A stretch of 49,892 bases of DNA from positions 1 to 49,892 of the forward strand of contig JAJRYV010000089.1 in the NCBI GenBank assembly GCA_024275575.1, written 5' to 3'. Numbering within the stretch: the stretch's first letter is position 1; each line of letters opens with the position of its first letter. The position numbers were made by a program, and so were the translations under genes. The notes under the pieces are model-generated. The model searched no databases, was not told the DNA's origin, and was given only the letters and a program-made list of their open reading frames with translations. This DNA is from a bacterium. GTDB taxonomy: Bacteria; Zhuqueibacterota; Zhuqueibacteria; Zhuqueibacterales; Geothermadaptataceae. Of the stretch, positions 18,752-26,607 are shown piece after piece.

Positions 18752-19186
18752 ATGGTGAAAAATGAAAACACCTCAACGGAAAATGTAAAAAACCTGCTGG
18801 TGGAAAAGGGTGTAAAACCATCCTTTCAGCGTATCAGTGTTTTGAAATATTTACTGCGGGAAAACAATCATCCTTCGGTGGATACGATTTATAAAAACCT
18901 GGTACCGTATATTCCGACACTTTCGCGCACAACGGTTTACAATACTTTGAAATTGCTCAGTGAAAAAGAAGTTATCTCGACTTTGACCATCAACGATACC
19001 GATTTGCGATATGATTTCATCAACGAGCCGCACGATCATTTTCAGTGTAAAACCTGCAACGCCATTTTCGACGTGAAAGTCGGTGTGGATATTTCCGGGC
19101 TCAAGTCGATTGATGGACATCAGATTCAGGAAATACAGCTTCATATGAAAGGGGTCTGCCGCCAGTGTCTTAAAGAGAAGAATTGA
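18752..19186 (+). CDS. perR: PerR-type peroxide sensor (Fur family)
   Basis: A 144-residue Fur-family repressor. The winged-helix DNA-binding domain spans about 10-80 (PSFQRISVLKYLLREN, then SRTTVYNTLKLL). The structural zinc site is intact: Cys99, Cys102 (FQCKTC) and Cys136, Cys139 (GVCRQC). Regulatory metal ligands expected for PerR are His40, Asp88 in RYDF, His94, His96 and Asp107. The Asp at position 88 favours PerR over Fur, which carries Glu at this place. By family knowledge PerR senses peroxide through iron-catalysed His oxidation and then releases its targets. The downstream ferritin and peroxiredoxin genes are classic PerR targets. The start has only a weak ribosome-binding site. 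Confidence 0.86.
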   Translation: MVKNENTSTENVKNLLVEKGVKPSFQRISVLKYLLRENNHPSVDTIYKNLVPYIPTLSRTTVYNTLKLLSEKEVISTLTINDTDLRYDFINEPHDHFQCKTCNAIFDVKVGVDISGLKSIDGHQIQEIQLHMKGVCRQCLKEKN

Positions 19187-19296
19187 GTTCCATCGTTAAC
19201 CATCGTAGTTTTTAACTGAGTGAATTTATCGCATCAACTATCAAACAGACTTCCAAATAATCAAAAAAATAACATTTTAAAAAGGTAAACCAAATC

Positions 19297-19809
19297 ATGC
19301 TATCCGATAAAATTCTTGAAAGATTGAACGAGCACCTGGTGTATGAGTTACACTCCGGCCATTTGTATCTTTCCATGGCTGCCGCTTGTGCAGCGATCGA
19401 CCTCAACGGATTTGCCAATTTTTTTATTGTCCAGGAGCAGGAGGAACGCTTCCATGCGATGAAATTTTTTCATTACATTGATGAACGAGGCGGTGACATC
19501 AAAATCACCGGCCTGGAAAACCCGGAGACTGCTTTTAACGGTATTCAGGATATTCTCGAAAAATCCCTCAACCATGAACGGGAGGTCACGCGCCGCATCA
19601 ACGAGCTCATGGCGCTGACGCATGAGGAAAGAGATTTTGCGACACAGGATTTTCTACAATGGTTCGTGCGTGAGCAGGTCGAAGAAGAAGCGACATTATT
19701 AACATTGTTGAACAAAATAAAACTTGTCAATGGCGAGGGGCAGGGTATATTAATGCTTGATGACCAGGTTGGGCAACGCCAGTTCAGCCCGCCGGCGACT
19801 GCTGAATAG
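19297..19809 (+). CDS. ftnA: Bacterial non-haem ferritin
   Basis: A 170-residue four-helix ferritin of usual length. The ferroxidase centre ligands Glu17 (VYEL), Glu50 and His53 (QEQEERFHAMKF) are in place, with more acidic ligands in the HERE and VREQVEEEA helices. Family members store iron as a ferric core in 24-subunit shells, oxidising Fe(II) with oxygen or peroxide. It sits 110 bases after the PerR-type gene and 49 bases before the peroxiredoxin gene, all on one strand, so the three probably form one stress response unit. AAAAAGG upstream serves as ribosome-binding site. Confidence 0.94.
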   Translation: MLSDKILERLNEHLVYELHSGHLYLSMAAACAAIDLNGFANFFIVQEQEERFHAMKFFHYIDERGGDIKITGLENPETAFNGIQDILEKSLNHEREVTRRINELMALTHEERDFATQDFLQWFVREQVEEEATLLTLLNKIKLVNGEGQGILMLDDQVGQRQFSPPATAE

Positions 19810-19858
19810 AATTTATGGAGTAAAACCCCTATAACACTAAATAAAAAGGAAATTTAAC

Positions 19859-20443
19859 ATGAGCGTTTTAGTAGGAAAACAGGCCCCAGATTTTACTGCA
19901 ACTGCAGTGAAGAGCAACGAAATTATTGAAAACTTTACCCTGTCGGATTTTAAAGGGAAGTATGTGCTTTTGTTTTTTTATCCACTTGATTTCACTTTTG
20001 TCTGTCCAACCGAATTGCATGCTTTTAACGACAAACTCGATGAGTTCAACAGCCGAGGTGTCGAAGTTATCGCCGTCAGCACTGACAGCCATTTTTCCCA
20101 CGCAGCATGGTTGAACACGCCGAAAAAGAATGGCGGCATCGAAGGTGTCCGCTACCCGCTTGTTGCTGATCTTACCCATAAAATTACGGCTGATTATGAT
20201 GTGATGGTCGAAGGTGAGGGCATTGCCTATCGTGGTCTCTTCCTGATCGATCGTGATTTTGTTGTGCGCCATCAGGTTGTCAATGATAATTCTCTTGGTC
20301 GCAGTGTTGAGGAAGCATTGCGTATGGTTGATGCTCTGCAATTTACCGAGGAGCACGGCGAAGTTTGCCCGGCTGATTGGCATAAAGGCGACAAGAGCAT
20401 GAAAACTTCAGCGGATGGGCTTAAGGAATATTTTAGCGAATAA
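19859..20443 (+). CDS. ahpC: Typical 2-Cys peroxiredoxin (AhpC/Prx1 type)
   Basis: A 194-residue peroxiredoxin. Peroxidatic Cys49 lies in the motif DFTFVCPTE, and resolving Cys170 in GEVCPADW. The presence of both and the length mark the typical 2-Cys Prx1/AhpC class, which forms dimers and decamers. It reduces hydrogen peroxide and organic peroxides in the cytoplasm; the electron donor (AhpF or thioredoxin) is not in the window. The GGIEGVRYPLVAD segment near residue 92 resembles the loop tied to sensitivity to overoxidation. AAAAAGGAAA precedes the start. A strong terminator follows the gene, ending the PerR-ferritin-peroxiredoxin group. Confidence 0.94.
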   Translation: MSVLVGKQAPDFTATAVKSNEIIENFTLSDFKGKYVLLFFYPLDFTFVCPTELHAFNDKLDEFNSRGVEVIAVSTDSHFSHAAWLNTPKKNGGIEGVRYPLVADLTHKITADYDVMVEGEGIAYRGLFLIDRDFVVRHQVVNDNSLGRSVEEALRMVDALQFTEEHGEVCPADWHKGDKSMKTSADGLKEYFSE

Positions 20444-20470
20444 AAAGAAGCTGGTGACACTTGCATTAAT

Positions 20471-20506
20471 AAAAGAAACTTCGCGAAATTTCGCGGAGTT
20501 TCTTTT
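20471..20506 (+). terminator. Strong rho-independent terminator after the peroxiredoxin gene
   Basis: Two 15-base arms, 20471-20485 and 20492-20506, pair completely (one T-G wobble) around the loop AAATTT. The stem has a CGCG core and an A-rich 5' and T-rich 3' side, which makes it able to act in both directions. Confidence 0.85.
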
Positions 20507-20806
20507 GTAACTCGTATCCCAAACCTGGCAACGCCGGCTCCCAAAAAAAAAATTGAGGATAAGGCTCGGGGGGTTTCAGATAGGTTCTAAACCGATCGAG
20601 TTGCATAGTTTTACAGAAATTTTTTTTAAAATTCTATCCACAGCCCAGCTTTCCTTACAATCTCTTTGCCTTTTTATGCTTTTTCGTGAAACAGTGCTTA
20701 CATTGGTTTGGTGAACATACAGGTAAATTCCCGCCGAGCATCTAAGCTGAACTTACATTTTCAAGTTTCAACAACAGCTAAACATTGTGAGCTTTTGCAG
20801 AAAAAC
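20507..20806. other. Spacer between convergent genes
   Basis: After the terminator, 300 bases separate the peroxiredoxin gene from the convergent propeller-like gene. The stretch holds A and T homopolymers but no gene, RNA or second hairpin I can support. Confidence 0.35.
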
Positions 20807-21937
20807 CTATTTTCCAGCCACTGGCACAATATCATAGGCTTCGATGCGATAATTCGGCGCATAACCGAGCACATACACTTTATCCTGCAAAAAGGCGAAG
20901 CGGCTGATGCCGTCCATCAGTGCAAACCTTTGCAGAAATTCTCCCCCGGGGCTGAAGATTTCCAGCCATTGCGGTGCTTTGCCCATTTCCGATGAAATCA
21001 ACGCCCACAATAATCCATCGTGCCACAAAATATCAAAAACGACTTTCTGGTAAGCAACCTTTGTAATTTCGCCTTTTTCCCGTTCGATGATCGGTTCTGC
21101 TACCTGAAAATTTGGTATGATATCTAACGCTTTCAGGGCTTTGCCGGCCGTGTTGTAGAAAAAGAGTTTATAGGGTGTTTTATAGGCAAAACAGATTAGA
21201 TTTGAACTGCGATCGATTGCGAGAATACCCTGCAGCAAAAATTTTGCTTGCGCACTATCCGTGAAAATATGTGGAGCAAGTCGTGATTGAAGTACGCCAT
21301 TATCGCTGACCCGCGCCAGAAGGAAAGGCAACGCACCGGTGGAATGCATGAGAAAATCGCCATCTGCTAAAACAGCAAAATCGCGTACCGGTTCGGGCGC
21401 TGCGAAATGATCGATTTCTACGCCGCTGAGATTCCAGCTCGCCACGGTGCCCCGGCGGTCGATTGCATAAACTTGTTCATCCCCAACTTCGAGATCGATG
21501 GGGGCGTCGAATTTTACTCCATTGCGCAATTGTGCCGGCCATATTTTTACCACACGCAAATTCGGCGATAAAATAAGCATTTCATGATTGCGCCGGTGGT
21601 AGGTGACTAAAAAATCTTTACCAGCTCGAAGAAAGTACAAATCGTGCAAACGAACGATATCCTTTTCCGCCTGCAAGGGTTCGTATTTGAATTTGGAAAC
21701 CAGTTGCCGTTGTCTGGCCGGATCGGCGAGCCACTTTGGCTGTGGCATAATCATTTTAATCGTATCGGCCGGAAAACTGGAAATTGTCACTGCGGCATGG
21801 GCTGCAGGGCGGGTATTGTCAATAACAGAATCCGGCAGCAGCGCTGCAACAGGCCGAACCATGTGAAGCGGTGCATAACGCAAAAAAAGCAACAACAGAA
21901 CCAGTGGGTACAGCACAAGGCGTAGATATCGTTTCAT
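20807..21937 (-). CDS. Exported or membrane-anchored propeller-like protein of unknown function
   Basis: A 376-residue protein with a strongly hydrophobic N-terminus (RLVLYPLVLLLLFLRYA) that could be an uncleaved anchor or signal peptide. From about residue 100 the sequence repeats beta-rich units of about 45 residues: DFLVTYHRRNHEMLILSPN, QVYAIDRRGTVASWNLSG, DGDFLMHSTGALPFLLARVS, SNLICFAYKTPYKLFFYN, LLWALISSEMG and VYVLGYAPNYRIEAYD. This is the look of the 6-bladed beta-propeller family common in FCB bacteria. Function is unknown. It follows the small membrane protein gene by 44 bases on the same strand and starts after AGGAAAAC. Confidence 0.68.
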   Translation of the reverse strand: MKRYLRLVLYPLVLLLLFLRYAPLHMVRPVAALLPDSVIDNTRPAAHAAVTISSFPADTIKMIMPQPKWLADPARQRQLVSKFKYEPLQAEKDIVRLHDLYFLRAGKDFLVTYHRRNHEMLILSPNLRVVKIWPAQLRNGVKFDAPIDLEVGDEQVYAIDRRGTVASWNLSGVEIDHFAAPEPVRDFAVLADGDFLMHSTGALPFLLARVSDNGVLQSRLAPHIFTDSAQAKFLLQGILAIDRSSNLICFAYKTPYKLFFYNTAGKALKALDIIPNFQVAEPIIEREKGEITKVAYQKVVFDILWHDGLLWALISSEMGKAPQWLEIFSPGGEFLQRFALMDGISRFAFLQDKVYVLGYAPNYRIEAYDIVPVAGK

Positions 21938-21981
21938 GTTTTCCTGGTCTAATATTTAGTAAAGATTGACTGCGGGCAGGG

Positions 21982-22377
21982 CTATCCCTTGTCCGAGGTG
22001 ATTTCTTCCTGGGTGACGACCCAGGTTTCATACAGGGAGACAGCCATGGCGATGATAAAAGCGAGATAGCAGATCAACACTGCAAAGACAGGGATGACAG
22101 AGGTGTTAAAATAGCCGAGAAGAAATTTCAGCACACTGGCCGGGACGGGTAACGAGCCGATAGCAATGAGCGTGGAAGCAACGACCGTGATGACAAATAC
22201 TTTTTTATGGTCTTTAATGCCGCCAAACCAGCCAATGACATAAAGCAGGAGCCAGGCTGTTAGCGCCATATAAAAAGCCGGTTCAGGGATCCGGTCGACC
22301 ACTTCAAGAAGTTGCGAAATGGTGATGTTGTTTCCTGCAGTGGCCGCTTCGGCCAGGCTCGAGGGGTCTTGTATCAT
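21982..22377 (-). CDS. Small membrane protein of unknown function
   Basis: A 131-residue protein with three hydrophobic segments, at about 35-53 (FYMALTAWLLLYVIGWFG), 62-82 (VFVITVVASTLIAIGSLPV) and 95-118 (VIPVFAVLICYLAFIIAMAVSL). A GAAGGATGAC leader precedes the ATG at 22377. No family is recognised. It lies 44 bases upstream of the propeller-like gene and probably shares its transcript. Confidence 0.65.
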   Translation of the reverse strand: MIQDPSSLAEAATAGNNITISQLLEVVDRIPEPAFYMALTAWLLLYVIGWFGGIKDHKKVFVITVVASTLIAIGSLPVPASVLKFLLGYFNTSVIPVFAVLICYLAFIIAMAVSLYETWVVTQEEITSDKG

Positions 22378-22453
22378 GTCATCCTTCTATCCCTTATTGC
22401 CGGTTTATGGCGATCTCTTTAATTCGTGTCCGTTCGGAAACGCACCTTTTTTA

Positions 22454-22586
22454 GTCATTCCCGCATGTTGTTAACGGGAATCCATAACGCGTTGAGGCGG
22501 AAAGAGAATTGATTTTACTTTGTGGTTGCTGAGAAGCGCAATTGCTTCGCCGAACTTCGTTTCGTCTAAAAGTATGACGGAATGAC
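22454..22586. repeat. Candidate miniature inverted-repeat element
   Basis: The 133-base segment begins GTCATTCC (22454-22461) and ends GGAATGAC (22579-22586), perfect 8-base terminal inverted repeats. Inside are a hairpin ATTCCCG/CGGGAAT (22457-22481) and a small hairpin with GAAGC/GCTTC arms near 22531-22546. It has no coding capacity. GTCATTCC ends of this kind are common in dispersed bacterial repeats. Confidence 0.4.
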
Positions 22587-22795
22587 GTTCGCCCGGATGG
22601 ACACTATTTTAGAGAACGCAAATTTTTTTGAACGAGTTAGTTCCTGATCCGGGAGAGACCCACCGTAATAAATCGGCATAATTCAATTATTGCAATGCAG
22701 TTAAGGAATTAAAAATTCATGTAAAAGTCAATTGAAAACAAAAACTTGTTGCAGGTTTGCCGTATCTGTTGAGCCAGCACATTTTTCAATATTGC

Positions 22796-22853
22796 AGCGA
22801 AGGTGTCCTCGCCGAGTGGCACGCGCGTTACGTTCGGCGAGGATGCCTTCGCT
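22796..22853. repeat. Long inverted repeat / stable hairpin
   Basis: Arms 22796-22815 and 22834-22853 pair over 20 positions, with only two T-G wobbles in the middle (left core CCTCGCCGA, right core TCGGCGAGG). The 18-base loop is GC-rich. It sits in a 627-base non-coding region upstream of the DUF2914 gene, which also holds the candidate miniature element. No T-run follows, so it is more like a dispersed palindromic repeat than a terminator. Confidence 0.6.
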
Positions 22854-23004
22854 CTATTTATCGAGTGTGAGTTACGGTTTGCCCGTAGCAGGCCCACCGT
22901 GTTTCCCGTTTGCAAGCTCCATTTTTCCTAACAAAAGATTCGTTTGAAATTAATGGACTGGTTTATTATAATCAAGCAACAATTTTAACGGAGGGTTGGA
23001 AATA

Positions 23005-24285
23005 ATGTTACGCCAGGCAAAAGAAAAAATCGATCCGTTGTTACAACGTGGCCGCGAACAACTTGACCCCCTGGTCGATCAGGGGAAAAACTGTTACAAA
23101 CGATATGAAAAGTTTTATCCCGTACTGTTTTTCCTGAGCGGATTTATTTATGACAGCCTGACTTTGCAAATTGAAAATACGTTCGATCATTTTGCCCTGT
23201 TATTCTATATTCTTCTCGCCGGTATCATGATTCTTCTCATCGGCATGATAGAAACCGGCCAGATCATTGATAAAAAAATCCTGCAGTTTAAAAAGTGGTA
23301 TCCCAATTTTTTGCAATTTTTACTGGGCGGGCTTTTTTCTGCCTATGTGGTGTTTTATTTCAAAAGCGCAGCCATCAGCAAATCGCTGCTATTTGTCAGT
23401 TTGTTAGTCATTTTGCTGGTTTTAAATGAATTTTTTCACCAGAAAATGGTCAATATCACTTTTTTATGCACGTTATACTTTTTCTCCACTTTTGCCTTCC
23501 TGACATTTTTTCTGCCCATTCTCACTCACAAGCTGGATACCGCAACATTTTTCTCCAGCGGCATCATCGGTTTTTTAATTACCGCAGCCATCGTCACCGT
23601 TATTTACCGGCAAATTTTTAAAGACGATCCCAGGACGATTCTTAAAAAAGCCAGCCCACCAGTCGTCGTTTTCGGGGTGATGAGTTTTTTCTATTTGGCA
23701 AACTGGATTCCCCCCGTCCCACTTTCAATGAAAGACGGTGGAATCTATCATTATGTAAAAAAAGACCACGGCAGCAAGACTTACACGGTGAAATACTATA
23801 AAGACTGGGGACTCAAATTCTGGGATGACAGCGATACTATTTATCCCTGGGCGCCGGGGGACACCGTCTTTTGCTACGCTTCAGTTTTTGCACCGATCGA
23901 CTGGCAGGCGACGGTTTTTTATCAATGGTACAAATACGATGATACTGCTGAAAAATGGCGGCGGCGTGACCGCCTGAGTTATAAAATCAGCGGCGGGCGC
24001 AAGGGTGGCTATCGCGGTTATACCTACAAAAAAACATCGAAGCAGGCGAATGGCGGGTCGATATTGAAACGGACCACGGACAGGTGCTGGGGCGCATCGA
24101 TTTTGAAGTCGTCGAATCCGGCATCGAAAAAGGTGAAGAATTTATTTCACAAAAGTAAGGCGCGGGGGCCTCAGGCAAGAAGTACTCCGGGGGTTATGCG
24201 CTCGTCTTTTCCAAATCCGAATACCGGTTTAAAAAAAGGCAGCAGTTTCCTGATGCCCTTTTTTATTTTCAGCTTTGACGTGTAA
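23005..24285 (+). CDS. DUF2914-type membrane protein with a frameshift near its C-terminus
   Basis: The start at 23005 follows GGAGGG. The frame encodes a cytoplasmic Lys/Arg-rich head, then about seven hydrophobic segments (roughly residues 40-235), then an extracytoplasmic domain (HYVKKDHGSKTYTVKYYK, WYKYDDTAEKWRRRDRLSY, GGRKGGYRGYTYKK) that resembles DUF2914. At a run of seven A (24028-24034) the family-like sequence jumps to the -1 frame, where it continues EAGEWRVDIETDHGQVLGRI and ends at a stop at 24156-24158. The frame given here instead runs to 24285 through low-similarity residues and overlaps the convergent gene by 17 bases. One extra A would restore a 384-residue product. Sequencing error, a real mutation or slippage are all possible. 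Function unknown. Confidence 0.72.
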   Translation: MLRQAKEKIDPLLQRGREQLDPLVDQGKNCYKRYEKFYPVLFFLSGFIYDSLTLQIENTFDHFALLFYILLAGIMILLIGMIETGQIIDKKILQFKKWYPNFLQFLLGGLFSAYVVFYFKSAAISKSLLFVSLLVILLVLNEFFHQKMVNITFLCTLYFFSTFAFLTFFLPILTHKLDTATFFSSGIIGFLITAAIVTVIYRQIFKDDPRTILKKASPPVVVFGVMSFFYLANWIPPVPLSMKDGGIYHYVKKDHGSKTYTVKYYKDWGLKFWDDSDTIYPWAPGDTVFCYASVFAPIDWQATVFYQWYKYDDTAEKWRRRDRLSYKISGGRKGGYRGYTYKKTSKQANGGSILKRTTDRCWGASILKSSNPASKKVKNLFHKSKARGPQARSTPGVMRSSFPNPNTGLKKGSSFLMPFFIFSFDV

Positions 24286-25624
24286 AACCAATAGGATAAA
24301 CGATAGTGACCTCGCCTTTTGAAATCGATGCATATTTGAAACGGCGCACAGCATTGATAATCTCTTTTTCAAAATTGGGATTACCGAAATTGGAAGATAG
24401 TACGGTAACCGTCTTCACCTTACCGCTGGGAGAAATCACGACTTCGAGCCGCATCAGCCCACCGAAATTGGGGTCTTTTTTCAAGTAGCGATTATAGATA
24501 AAGCGCAGCCGTCCCATGTTGGCCTGGATGACGTCGAGCAGGGAAGTTTCGTTGCGGGCGCCGCGGGCTTCTGCAGAGCCTTTCACGCTTTCAACACGGT
24601 CCAGTTTGACCATCGGTCGTTTTTTCAGATCGACACTGCTTTCGATACCAGCCGGATCACCAAGCAAATCTTCAATACCGCCAGAAGCGAGGGCGCCGAA
24701 GATATCATCATTATCGAGAATATCGTTGCCAGCGTTTCTCTTTGTTCCCACGGTCAATCCCTGCGAACCACTGACGGTGCTCAATTGTGCAGCAAGGTTA
24801 TTGTTGAGCAATTTCTCAGCGACAGAGCCTGTTTTGCTGGTACTCGAGCTGCCGATGAGCGCCATCAATCCGCCTGCCGGGGCGCGGCGTTTTTTAGCTC
24901 TCGAATTATTGCGTGATTTACGCTGCGGTTTTTTATTTTTACGGGATTTCTTTTTTTCGGTTTTTTTGTCTTCTTTATCTTCTTCCAGAGGTTTGATATC
25001 TTCGACAAGCGGTTTTTCTTCAACTTTTGGTGGTTCGATGATAAACCGCGAAATGCGCCGGATGACCTCATCCGTGCTTTGCTTCGGTTTTGGGGGCGGC
25101 ACATAATCGCGCAGGCTGTACAAAGCAGCGCTGTGAAAAAGAATCATGCTCGTAACCAGACCTTTGAACAACGCGTCTTCTTTCAGTTGCATCCAAAAGA
25201 CGCGGCTCTTTTTAAAACCGTAAAATTCGAGCGGCCGTATCGACGGCTGCGCCGCTTTTTGTTCGATTAAAAAATCGATACGGGTGTTGCCGAAAAAAAC
25301 ATAACCCATTTTCTCCGGTTTGATCGGCAGCAAATAAACACCCTGCCGGCGCGGCAGCAATTCGTGCTCGATGAGATCCGCAAATTTCAGACTTGATTGT
25401 TTGGTGCTGATCTCGCCCTGAACCCCGGGGGGAATTTGCATTAAGAACTGGCCGTTTTGGGCAATAAACAAAGTATGTCTGCCGGGCAATCCAGCTTCGC
25501 GCAGCCGCAAATCATTGCGGTCATCGCGACCAATAGAGAACGCGCTTTTATCGCGCACATAATGATGCCGGATTTCGCCGTGTTGCTCTATTCGAAGATG
25601 TAAAACTGTATTTTGATTAGACAT
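24269..25624 (-). CDS. FHA domain - transmembrane - TonB-like (AgmX/PglI C-terminal) protein
   Basis: A 451-residue inner-membrane protein. An N-terminal cytoplasmic FHA-like domain (about 8-118) shows FSIGRDDRNDLRL with Gly32-Arg33, His50 and Asn57-Gly58; the usual phospho-binding Ser of SxxH is Pro47. One transmembrane segment lies at about 153-170. A Pro-rich, then Lys/Glu-rich linker (174-250) follows, as in TonB-type spacers, then a Gly/Ser-rich stretch, and a TonB-like C-terminal domain at about 362-448 (VIQANMGRLRFIYNRYLKKD, then GLMRLEVVISPSGKV, FKYASISKGEVTIVYPIGF). This composite is that of Myxococcus PglI/GltG and NfsG proteins, which couple a proton-driven stator to outer-envelope parts. 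It is the last gene of the operon, eight bases after an ExbD gene. Confidence 0.85.
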   Translation of the reverse strand: MSNQNTVLHLRIEQHGEIRHHYVRDKSAFSIGRDDRNDLRLREAGLPGRHTLFIAQNGQFLMQIPPGVQGEISTKQSSLKFADLIEHELLPRRQGVYLLPIKPEKMGYVFFGNTRIDFLIEQKAAQPSIRPLEFYGFKKSRVFWMQLKEDALFKGLVTSMILFHSAALYSLRDYVPPPKPKQSTDEVIRRISRFIIEPPKVEEKPLVEDIKPLEEDKEDKKTEKKKSRKNKKPQRKSRNNSRAKKRRAPAGGLMALIGSSSTSKTGSVAEKLLNNNLAAQLSTVSGSQGLTVGTKRNAGNDILDNDDIFGALASGGIEDLLGDPAGIESSVDLKKRPMVKLDRVESVKGSAEARGARNETSLLDVIQANMGRLRFIYNRYLKKDPNFGGLMRLEVVISPSGKVKTVTVLSSNFGNPNFEKEIINAVRRFKYASISKGEVTIVYPIGFTRQS

Positions 25625-25632
25625 AGACGCTA

Positions 25633-26139
25633 TTATTCCACCTTATAGACGGCGAGAAGAATATCACTGTACCCGACTACACCGCACGTTACCATGATCT
25701 TTTTCAAGATACGAAACGGGATTTCTTTATCCCCTTGAATTGTCACCTGCCCTTTAAAGCCGAAAGCGGCATTTTGTCGCCCCAGGGCTTCAGCGATTTC
25801 TTTTTTCTTCATCAACCCGGCTTTCAGGTTGGGAATTTCGTTGCTGTTGCTATTGGCCACTTGCGCCGTTCTGGCAACCGTCTGATCCTCAAGTACAATA
25901 AACTTTTCGGTGACTACGATGACCGGTGTTTGAGCGGGCTGCTTCTGTGCCGTAGAATTGGGCAAAACAAGATCTTCACGCACGGTCATAATTTGATCGG
26001 CTGAAAAGTTTTTCAGCAGGAAAACGAGCAAAATTGTAAACATGTCGATCATCGAGGTTAAACGAAGGCTGGGCGAGCCTTTTGCGCCACGGCGGTTCCG
26101 CGCGCCCAGGGTAAATTTATTTCCACTTAAATTCAGCAT
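25633..26139 (-). CDS. ExbD/TolR family proton-channel subunit with intact Asp
   Basis: A 168-residue protein with a basic N-terminus, one transmembrane helix at about 28-44 (LTSMIDMFTILLVFLL) and a periplasmic domain ending in IPFRILKKIMVTCGVVGYSDILLAV, the classic ExbD/TolR fold. Asp32 in SMIDMF is at the place of the proton-carrying Asp of ExbD, TolR and MotB-like stators. A periplasmic insert of about 50 residues (about 50-115) is longer than in ExbD. It follows the other ExbD gene by nine bases and precedes the FHA-TonB-like gene by eight. With ExbB it should form a stator complex that turns proton flow into movement of the TonB-like partner. Confidence 0.9.
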   Translation of the reverse strand: MLNLSGNKFTLGARNRRGAKGSPSLRLTSMIDMFTILLVFLLKNFSADQIMTVREDLVLPNSTAQKQPAQTPVIVVTEKFIVLEDQTVARTAQVANSNSNEIPNLKAGLMKKKEIAEALGRQNAAFGFKGQVTIQGDKEIPFRILKKIMVTCGVVGYSDILLAVYKVE

Positions 26140-26148
26140 AAAAAAATC

Positions 26149-26604
26149 CTATCCGGAAATGGAGACATTAGGAAAACCGTTATCACGGCATGCATCCATG
26201 ACATGCACAATCGTATCATATTTTATATTATCCGTCGGTTGCACGGTTACTTCCCGGATGTCGGGAAATGATTTCTTGAGTTTTTTCAATTCCTGTACTA
26301 GCTTATCGAATTGATAATCCGCACCGTTTTTTTTCACCATGCCGTTGATACGCGGCGCTTTGATGCGAATCTGGTTATCCTCAATTCGCAACATGATTAA
26401 AACAAGTGGTTTATTGCTTTTTTTCTTTGGTTGTTGCGGCATTGCAGCGGCTGAAGGCAGATTAAGTTCGAGGACAGCGATTCGAACAAATTCGGCTGTC
26501 AGCAAAAGAAACGGGATGAGCACGAGAAAGAGATTCATCACCGGTGTGATGTTGACCTCGTCATCCCCTCTGCCGCTTTTTGCTGAAGATCGTCTGTAGT
26601 TCAT
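26149..26604 (-). CDS. ExbD/TolR family subunit lacking the usual proton-carrying Asp
   Basis: A 151-residue ExbD/TolR homologue: basic N-terminus, VNITPVMNLFLVLIPFLLL helix (about 17-36), then a periplasmic domain with INGMVKKNGADYQFDKLVQ and VTVQPTDNIKYDTIVHVMDA, ending GFPNVSIS. In the family motif (VTPxxD) the acidic residue is strictly needed for proton flow in ExbD and TolR; here it is Asn24, coded AAT. The second ExbD in the operon keeps Asp, so this may be a structural partner in a mixed dimer. The gene starts three bases after the ExbB gene ends. It is not a pseudogene by any other sign. Confidence 0.9.
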   Translation of the reverse strand: MNYRRSSAKSGRGDDEVNITPVMNLFLVLIPFLLLTAEFVRIAVLELNLPSAAAMPQQPKKKSNKPLVLIMLRIEDNQIRIKAPRINGMVKKNGADYQFDKLVQELKKLKKSFPDIREVTVQPTDNIKYDTIVHVMDACRDNGFPNVSISG

Positions 26605-26607
26605 CTA

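Noticed and set aside
18752-19186. Fur (iron) rather than PerR (peroxide) assignment
   Set aside because: Asp88 in RYDF matches PerR, where Fur has Glu, and the neighbours are peroxide-defence genes; some doubt remains because family members overlap.
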